DNA of 64,000 nucleotides from Poriferisphaera corsica (GTDB lineage: Bacteria; Planctomycetota; Phycisphaerae; Phycisphaerales; Phycisphaeraceae): positions 4,076,175 to 4,140,174 of the forward strand of contig NZ_CP036425.1 in NCBI RefSeq assembly GCF_007747445.1. Reading direction: 5' to 3'. Shown piece by piece: positions 58,155 through 64,000 of this stretch; the first letter of the stretch is position 1, and the number at the start of each line of letters is the position of its first letter. The position numbers and the translations under genes are program-made. Below the pieces are notes generated by a model. That model saw nothing but the letters and a program-made list of their open reading frames with translations, had not been told where the DNA came from and ran no database searches.

Positions 58155-59516
58155 TTACCCCGCCGTCCGAACGGCTTCCGCCTTCTCCTCGAACGATTTC
58201 TCATAACTTGCGGTATTCGCCAACTCCGGCCGAATCCCCTCTCTTCTCGCCTCATACATCGCATGCACCACCGACAACATAATCACCCCCGCACCACCCG
58301 CCAATGCCCATCGCAGCGACCCATGCGCAACCATCAGCATCCCCACCAGCGGCGCGACCAGCCGCAACACACCATTCATCGCCGTCTGCAACGACATATA
58401 TCGGCTCGTATCCGCCCCAGGCGACGCAAACTGATGAATCCCCGTCTGCCACCACAGCACATACGACCCGCCCATCGCACTCCCACGCAGCATCCGCGCC
58501 ATCACCACCAACCCCAATGCAACGCCACCATCACCCGGCAACAATATCGCCACTCCCAGCAACACCGCATCCATTCCCCACAACAACCGAATACACGACC
58601 AACCCTTCCATACATTCACCTTATCTAACCACGCGCCCATCGGCGCCACCACTACACACTGCACACACGCCGGCAACACATGCAAAAACATCGCCGCCAT
58701 CAAATACCCCATCCCCAAATGCCCCGTCAGCACCTTCGGCACCCACGACACATACAACAAACCGCCAAATCCAAACATCATGCATCCCAGCAAATAGCGG
58801 TGCAACCGTTTATCTCGACCAATCGTCCGCCACGGCGTCACCCCCTCACCTTCATCGCGCACCACTTCACGCTCACCTCGCCCATCCCGCGGCACACCAA
58901 TCTTCCAAAACATCAACAAACTCAACACCACCATCCCAACACCCACCCACAACAACACATCAATCGCACCCAACACATCACCCCCATTTTTCGTCACCAC
59001 ATCCAAAACCCACGCACTGCCAAACACACTCCCTACAAACACCACCGACGTCACCGCCCTGATCCGCCCCATCAACGTACTACGCACTTCCGCCGGATAG
59101 CACTCACGTACAATCGCCGTCACCGCCGGCCGCGTCATCAATTCAAACACCATCGCCACACCCAATAGCGACAAAAACACCAACGACTGATCCGTCAACG
59201 TCATCATCCCCACACACACTGCATAGATCAGCCCCGGCACCACAACAAACGGCTTCTTTCGCCGCCTCGCCATCAACCAACCAATCCACAAGCTCGCAAA
59301 CATCCCCACACTCGACAGCGCCAAATTCACTCCCAATTTCCAAGGCTCAGCCGCCATCGACTTCAGCGCCATCACCGGCGCATTCGCCATAATCCCATCC
59401 GTCACCGCCATCGCGACCGCCCATCCCATTTGCCATCGATACCGCCCCACCACTTCCCTACTAAGCCCCAGCCCCTTCAATCGGAAATCAAACGCACGCG
59501 TAACCGATCCAATCAC
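58155..59516 (-). CDS. Major facilitator superfamily transporter
   Basis: 453 residues with about 12 predicted membrane helices in two halves. The cytoplasmic loop signature WIGWLMARRRKKPF between helices 2 and 3 matches the G-x-x-x-D/G-R-x-x-R-R/K MFS motif, and ELMTRPAVTAIVRECYPAEVRSTLMGRIRA follows helix 5. Substrate unknown. Its start codon overlaps the stop of the isochorismatase-like gene by 4 bases, so it is translationally coupled and probably exports or imports a compound related to that enzyme. Confidence 0.88.
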   Translation of the reverse strand: MIGSVTRAFDFRLKGLGLSREVVGRYRWQMGWAVAMAVTDGIMANAPVMALKSMAAEPWKLGVNLALSSVGMFASLWIGWLMARRRKKPFVVVPGLIYAVCVGMMTLTDQSLVFLSLLGVAMVFELMTRPAVTAIVRECYPAEVRSTLMGRIRAVTSVVFVGSVFGSAWVLDVVTKNGGDVLGAIDVLLWVGVGMVVLSLLMFWKIGVPRDGRGEREVVRDEGEGVTPWRTIGRDKRLHRYLLGCMMFGFGGLLYVSWVPKVLTGHLGMGYLMAAMFLHVLPACVQCVVVAPMGAWLDKVNVWKGWSCIRLLWGMDAVLLGVAILLPGDGGVALGLVVMARMLRGSAMGGSYVLWWQTGIHQFASPGADTSRYMSLQTAMNGVLRLVAPLVGMLMVAHGSLRWALAGGAGVIMLSVVHAMYEARREGIRPELANTASYEKSFEEKAEAVRTAG

Positions 59517-60175
59517 TTCACCGCTCCCATCTGCATTTCCTCAAAAAACGCATCCACTCCCATCCACCTCACACCCATCTCACGCAACTTCTCTTTCGTC
59601 TCCCGCATCGATTCCTCCGTACTCCGCGGCGACGGCAACGTCACATCCTCCAACACCACAACCTCCTGCCCCAATCTCACCAAACCCTCAGCCGTCACCC
59701 GCAAACAAATATCAAACGACGCACCCATCACCACCCAACACTTCGCATCAATCCGCTCGATCAATCGAGCCAAACCCTGATGGTGTGCAAACGCATCAAA
59801 ATACCGCTTCGAAATCTTCTCATCCCGGCAACCCTCGCACGGCCTACCCACCACAAATCGCCTCCCACCAACCCATTCATCAACCCGTTCCGCGCTTACC
59901 CCCATCGGCATGTGACATAAATCCCCACCTTCTTGTATAACCTCCCCATCCTCACACGCTTGCATCGTCGTCAAACACGTCGTCACCAACTCCGCAGCAC
60001 CCACCTTCTCCGCCCAATCCAATACCCGCCCCAACCCTCTCTCAATCACCTTCGCTTTACCCATCAGTTCCAAAGCCAACTCGCCCCCCTCACGCTCAAC
60101 CAGCCGCCGCGTATCAACATCAAACACCGCATACCCACTCCCCCCCAACCGTTCACTCAACCCGTCAATACTCAT
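59513..60175 (-). CDS. Isochorismatase-like cysteine hydrolase
   Basis: 220 residues. The fold is seen in [12 protein letters not shown] (catalytic Asp strand), [11 protein letters not shown], and [33 protein letters not shown], where Cys of FDIC is the expected nucleophile and VT-cis-peptide-like GASFD precedes it. The usual catalytic lysine segment is less clear. Such enzymes hydrolyse amides such as nicotinamide or ureido compounds. It overlaps genes on both sides by 4 bases in a three-gene operon. Confidence 0.8.
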   Translation of the reverse strand: MSIDGLSERLGGSGYAVFDVDTRRLVEREGGELALELMGKAKVIERGLGRVLDWAEKVGAAELVTTCLTTMQACEDGEVIQEGGDLCHMPMGVSAERVDEWVGGRRFVVGRPCEGCRDEKISKRYFDAFAHHQGLARLIERIDAKCWVVMGASFDICLRVTAEGLVRLGQEVVVLEDVTLPSPRSTEESMRETKEKLREMGVRWMGVDAFFEEMQMGAVK

Positions 60176-60984
60176 GGCAAATCCTCGTCATACGGATGGA
60201 ACTGCTCATTGGTCGTCTGATCCTCATCAAGATCAATATCACCAATCGAATGCTCTTTTAACATCTCATATTGAATACTGTGGTTATATGACCATACCTC
60301 ATCAATATAAGGCGTCTGCTTCGCAACATGCCCATCGGCAAACGCGATATTCCCAGCCCCTTGATGCCGACCATGAAATGACGGATACCCTTCCGATGGA
60401 CTATTCACCCATGCCGTTGCCTCAATCTCATCCTCGGTTGTATTCTTGACAAACCGACCCGCATCACCAAACAGCACCAACTCCGTAGGCCTTTTAATCA
60501 TCACCACTCTCGACCGCTCAGGAACACGCAACATATCCTCAGGCTCACCCGCTACAAGGTTGTACCCAATCCCAAGTGCCCCAAATTTCTCCTCCCAGTT
60601 ATCCTCCCATGCAGGACACGCCCGAATATCACTGTTCGGCATCGTCCCATACAAAAAACCCTCCTCAGGCTTGAAATCATCTGTATTCCGATACCACGTC
60701 CCACACCACATCTTATAAGCACTCGTCGTACTCGCCGCACTGTAATCACGCCCCGGCAAAACCTGCCCATCGTGATCTACCGCATACACATTCCACACCA
60801 CCAGATACTGTCGTAAGTTCGACGCACATTGTATCCCCTTCGCCGTCTGCCTCGCCGCACTCAGCGCCGGCAACAAAATCCCAATCAGCAGCGCAATAAT
60901 CGAGATCACAACTAAAAGTTCTATTAACGTAAAACCTAATCGGCAAATACCATGCTCTGCCTGATCCTCTGCCTTCATTGTCAT
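60172..60984 (-). CDS. Prepilin-like protein with H-X9-DG type C-terminus
   Basis: About 270 residues from the ATG at 60984 (GGGAG 7 bases upstream; a TTG at 61011 is unsupported). The prepilin signal [29 protein letters not shown] directs processing by a prepilin peptidase. The C-terminal part has [18 protein letters not shown], the H-X9-DG motif of the pseudopilin-like families abundant in planctomycetes and Lentisphaerae. First gene of the operon with the hydrolase and transporter; how a pseudopilin fits that pair is not clear. Confidence 0.9.
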   Translation of the reverse strand: MTMKAEDQAEHGICRLGFTLIELLVVISIIALLIGILLPALSAARQTAKGIQCASNLRQYLVVWNVYAVDHDGQVLPGRDYSAASTTSAYKMWCGTWYRNTDDFKPEEGFLYGTMPNSDIRACPAWEDNWEEKFGALGIGYNLVAGEPEDMLRVPERSRVVMIKRPTELVLFGDAGRFVKNTTEDEIEATAWVNSPSEGYPSFHGRHQGAGNIAFADGHVAKQTPYIDEVWSYNHSIQYEMLKEHSIGDIDLDEDQTTNEQFHPYDEDLP

Positions 60985-61011
60985 AACCTGACTCCCAGAA
61001 AATATCCTCAA

Positions 61012-61439
61012 CGATCACCGAATATACACGTGCATATTCATTCCCGAACTCAACATCACCAAACCAACAACCTACCTCTCCCATTAACAACAGGCAGGCT
61101 CGATATCAATACTTGTCATATTGAACAGCAGTACTTGAAACTCACTCTCAATATAATAATCCCATGTTTATATTGCGAGTGATTTCTATTTATGCACACC
61201 CTGATCCTTATCCCCCTCACCCCACTGCGCGCATAAACTCCCCTCTCACCTAATAGACAGACGGAGCCATTGGCCAATCGTTTCATAATGACTCGCCTAA
61301 TTATCAGTTAGACTCAACAAACACTTTCAAACCCAGTACCTCTCCATCGCCGTACTCGCCACAGCATACGGTGCACCTAAAAAGCGTTTTTCACATAACG
61401 ACCTACTGGTCAACGCTGAAGGTATTAACGCAAAACGCT
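61012..61439. other. Intergenic region with partial dispersed repeat
   Basis: Mostly featureless. The last 45 bases (61394-61442, TAACGACC...GTCAAC...AACGCTCTAA) match the second part of the repeat at 6450-6499 and run into the GIY-YIG stop codon. Confidence 0.5.
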
Positions 61440-62300
61440 CTAATTGAAATTCAAACCAAATGCGCGGCTACCCAGCTTCTTCTTTATCAATCCTTCATGC
61501 CGCAACACCTCATCCTTTGTCGCACTCGGCTCAAGCACACGTAAAATCGTAAACTGAAAATGATTACACGCCTCTTTATCTTCTTTCAATAACGCTTTCA
61601 ATCCCTTATTTCCTCTACTTCCATTCTTCGCATACGACCGCCATCTTCCCCAAATCCCTCCTACCCCGTACGCACACCCAACATACTGCTCACCCGTCCG
61701 TTTATCTAAAATCAAATACACCCCAGCTATCGACGACAACATCCGATGCCATTCACGATTCGCGTTCGGATGCTTTACCAAATCCACCAACTCATCGTAC
61801 TGCAACACAAAATCATAATGCCCAGGAAAATCCATCACATATCCCCGCGGCAAAATCTCACTCACCTCCTTGTTCCCTGCCCGATCTAGCCGCTGCGCCC
61901 AGCTACGCGTCCCTTCCCAACACACCACCAATCGCTCCTTCAGTTGTTCAAACCCACCCACTTCACGCGTCTTATATCGATACCCACCATCCGATTTATC
62001 CCTGCCACCCAAAACCTCCCAGACACCAACAAACCGAGCATATTTCCCCCGTTCAGCAATAAAACCAACAAAATGCTTCACACCCTTAAAAATATCCCCT
62101 CTCTGCACATCCTGATATTCATGGAACTGTCCCTCTCGATACAACTGCCACAAATCCTCACCATTTGTTCGATGTCGCAGCACCCGCACCGCTTTCAAAT
62201 CATCAAACATCTCAAACTGCTTCAAAGCCAAAAGCTTCACAATTGACCTCCCAGCATCATAAAATGTCTTTATTGTAGGGCGTTTTGCGGGGTTATTCAT
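61440..62300 (-). CDS. GIY-YIG domain protein bracketed by dispersed repeats
   Basis: 286 residues from the ATG at 62300 (a TTG lies further up at 62333; no ribosome site for either). The C-terminal GIY-YIG nuclease fold is clear: IAGVYLILDKRTGEQYVGCAYGVGGIWGRWRSYAKNGSRGNKGLKALL, with Tyr/Arg/Trp positions and a later Glu (HEGLIKKKLGSRAFGLN). The N-terminal 170 residues (FDDLKAVRVLRHRTNGEDLWQLYREG, HFVGFIAERGKYARFVGVWEV) form the accessory region found in a family of such proteins also called restriction- or defence-like. Its stop codon lies in one repeat piece and its start is 9 bases from another. Confidence 0.85.
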   Translation of the reverse strand: MNNPAKRPTIKTFYDAGRSIVKLLALKQFEMFDDLKAVRVLRHRTNGEDLWQLYREGQFHEYQDVQRGDIFKGVKHFVGFIAERGKYARFVGVWEVLGGRDKSDGGYRYKTREVGGFEQLKERLVVCWEGTRSWAQRLDRAGNKEVSEILPRGYVMDFPGHYDFVLQYDELVDLVKHPNANREWHRMLSSIAGVYLILDKRTGEQYVGCAYGVGGIWGRWRSYAKNGSRGNKGLKALLKEDKEACNHFQFTILRVLEPSATKDEVLRHEGLIKKKLGSRAFGLNFN

Positions 62301-62308
62301 GTGCAGAC

Positions 62309-62545
62309 CAATGAGTCGGCTACATGAAACCAAGGTATTTAATCGATCCTTCCCTGCTATTATGCATTGGCAAGATCAATACGTATTCACACAAACAACT
62401 CGATCCCCTCACTGCTGTTATGCGTTAACAAGTCTACGCGTATTTATGCAAACGACTCTAGACCCAAAAGTACAAATCAAATACACGAACGCGCACCATA
62501 CCGCCTACCCATTTTAGCTAGACAGATATCATCATACTTTTTCTA
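62309..62545 (+). repeat. Dispersed repeat, copy B
   Basis: Matches copy A (6275-6540). It also shows an internal duplication: 62354-62404 and 62409-62462 are diverged copies of a roughly 53-base unit containing CTGCT(A/G)TTATGC and GTATT. It lies between the GIY-YIG start and the murF end. Confidence 0.7.
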
Positions 62546-62600
62546 ATCAATCTAACGATTAGTTAGTTGTACAGACTGGAATGGCCACACAACATCTGTA

Positions 62601-64000
62601 TTATTCAAAATTTCTTTCAAACTCCACCATCAAATTACCTAACCGCATCGCATTCGATCCCTTGAGCAAAATCGTCTGCCCCGCCGCAATCCCCCTCGCA
62701 ACAACCGCAACCCCCGGATTCTTCGGCCACTCAGGATACAAATGCACTTTGTGACGCAGCCCCGCCTCCTCTTTCAATCCAGCCGCCGCCTCACACATCC
62801 GCGGCCCGACAAAAACCGCAACCGTCAACACTCCGCGCTGCAGCATATCACCCACCCGCGCCGCCGCCGCATCATGCTCCGCCGCCTCATGCTCACCTAA
62901 TTCCAGCATGTCGCCCAGCACCACCGTGCACGGCTGCTTCACAGATGTCTTCACCCCACTCGCATAACTCCCTGCCCCGCTCAGCAACGTATTCCCATCA
63001 TCCAAATCATCGGATGAATGGATCGCACCCACGACCTCATACCCTTCATCACCCCCGGTCGCCAAACCTTCCAGCACATCCAACGCCGCCCGCAATGAAT
63101 CCGGGTTCGCGTTGTAAGCATCGTGAATCACAGTCGTTAAAGTCTCTTCAAAAACGCGTGGCTCAAGCCGACCCGGAGTCGGCGTAATGGCCAAAAACCC
63201 AAGATTCAGCTGAATGTCATCCACACCCATCCATTTCGCAACCGCGATCGCGGCCAACAGATTCACCGCATTGTGATACCCAATCAGCGGCACATTAATC
63301 GGGCCAAGCAATTTTTGACCTGGGAGCATCACATCAAAACTCATGCCGTCTGCGTATTGAACAAAACGCTCAATGTGCAGGGATGCGTCGGATGTCTGAT
63401 CGCCGACACTGCCGCCACCATAGGTGATGCGGTGATGATTGCGGGGCGGGCTCGCGTACGGCGCAATGCGTTTCGCGGCTTCACGTTCTAACACAATGAC
63501 ACCACCCGGTTTAAGATGCGCAAGCAGTGATGCTTCTTCTTTGGCAACCCCATTAAGGTTGCCGAAAAATTCTAAATGCTCACGGCCGATGCTTGTTAAA
63601 ACGATTGCGTCCGGCTCGATCAAGCGGCCGAGCACATCAACTTCCCCCGGATGATTCGTCCCGACTTCAACAACCGTGAAATCGTGTTCGGGCAATGCTG
63701 CGAGCAACGTCAGCGGTACGCCGATGTGGTTGTTAAATGACTTAGGTGATTGTGTACCAACGAGTTGGTGCAATCGCCAAAGGTCGGGGCGTTCTTCATC
63801 TACTGCAGGTGTGTTGTGTTTCGGTGGTGTCACCTCACCTGTGTTGGCGGGTGAGCGGTCGAGCGAGACCATGCGGCCGTGCATGAGCGTGTGGATGAGA
63901 TGACGGGTCGACGTTTTACCATTCGAACCCGCGACTGCGATAATTTTATTGTTACAGTCGCAGAGTACATCCCGCCAGGCACGGGCCAATTCTTGCAGCG
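62601..64000 (-). CDS. murF: UDP-N-acetylmuramoyl-tripeptide--D-alanyl-D-alanine ligase, 5'-truncated
   Basis: The frame is open to the window end, so the N-terminal UDP-binding domain lies outside; about 466 residues are visible. AVAGSNGKTSTRHLI is the ATP loop, FNNHIGVPLTLL the substrate segment, and VVEVGTNHPGEV, TSIGREHLEFFG, YHNAVNLLAAIAVA, HDAYNANPDSLRAALD and LGDMLELGEHE are all MurF-type. There are two insertions: about 30 residues after the ATP-loop helix (Pro/Asn-rich, 'EVTPPKHNTPAVDEERPD') and about 25 in the C-terminal domain. It adds D-Ala-D-Ala to the peptidoglycan precursor. + strand composition flips from C-rich to G-rich inside the gene near 63.3 kb. Confidence 0.93.
   Translation of the reverse strand, partial: LQELARAWRDVLCDCNNKIIAVAGSNGKTSTRHLIHTLMHGRMVSLDRSPANTGEVTPPKHNTPAVDEERPDLWRLHQLVGTQSPKSFNNHIGVPLTLLAALPEHDFTVVEVGTNHPGEVDVLGRLIEPDAIVLTSIGREHLEFFGNLNGVAKEEASLLAHLKPGGVIVLEREAAKRIAPYASPPRNHHRITYGGGSVGDQTSDASLHIERFVQYADGMSFDVMLPGQKLLGPINVPLIGYHNAVNLLAAIAVAKWMGVDDIQLNLGFLAITPTPGRLEPRVFEETLTTVIHDAYNANPDSLRAALDVLEGLATGGDEGYEVVGAIHSSDDLDDGNTLLSGAGSYASGVKTSVKQPCTVVLGDMLELGEHEAAEHDAAAARVGDMLQRGVLTVAVFVGPRMCEAAAGLKEEAGLRHKVHLYPEWPKNPGVAVVARGIAAGQTILLKGSNAMRLGNLMVEFERNFE

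Overview
The window reads as a chromosomal segment of a planctomycete, most likely class Phycisphaerae. This is an inference from gene content: a prepilin-like protein with an H-X9-DG type C-terminus, a cluster of PEP-CTERM-like secreted proteins whose sorting motifs are often PTP or PLP variants, a two-domain membrane FKBP, a long NfeD protease, and Gram-negative outer-membrane autotransporters. Base composition is moderate. Strand asymmetry is very strong and flips in blocks: the + strand is C-rich at about 1-6 kb, 28-41 kb and 56-63 kb, and G-rich at about 41.3-53 kb. Two flips lie inside single genes (nfeD and murF).

Layout. 1-3.6 kb: arginine succinyltransferase pathway (class III aminotransferase, astA, astB), followed convergently by a large lipoprotein with a TIM-barrel glycosidase-like domain. 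6.3-6.8 kb: dispersed repeats. 6.9-16.4 kb: a probable integrative element in a tRNA-Ser(GCT) gene, with a tyrosine integrase pointing at the tRNA, a P4-type primase/helicase-like ATPase, a small zinc-ribbon-like protein, a 1.1 kb gap and a giant autotransporter. It ends in a degraded copy of the tRNA 3' half. A second paralogous autotransporter lies just outside. 20.4-29.5 kb: queC, an egtB-egtD ergothioneine pair, an FHA protein, an FKBP, a Coa1-like protein, transketolase and a small conserved-looking protein. 29.7-42.7 kb: a chemoreceptor, anmK, a CatB-like acetyltransferase, ribD, an AsmA-like protein, an SDR, ada, an unknown anchored protein and nfeD.

42.7-47.9 kb: a hairpin-rich intergenic region with a G-quadruplex motif, a ThuA-like protein, a VOC protein, a membrane-anchored HTH protein, a candidate small RNA and a small coiled-coil protein. 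48-53.4 kb: six consecutive minus-strand genes for secreted, mutually related proteins (THxN/choice-of-anchor style), with a structured non-coding element among them. 53.8-57.9 kb: typA, a candidate small RNA, a STAS protein and a lipoprotein. 58.1-61 kb: a tightly overlapping operon of pseudopilin, isochorismatase-like hydrolase and MFS transporter. 61.4-62.5 kb: a GIY-YIG protein gene closely bracketed by members of a dispersed repeat also present at 6.3 kb. The window ends inside murF.

The points most worth following are the tRNA-Ser element, whose integrase C-terminus is encoded by the host tRNA; the block-wise strand asymmetry; the repeat-bracketed GIY-YIG gene; and three candidate structured RNAs. 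All family assignments come from reading motifs by eye, without database searches.
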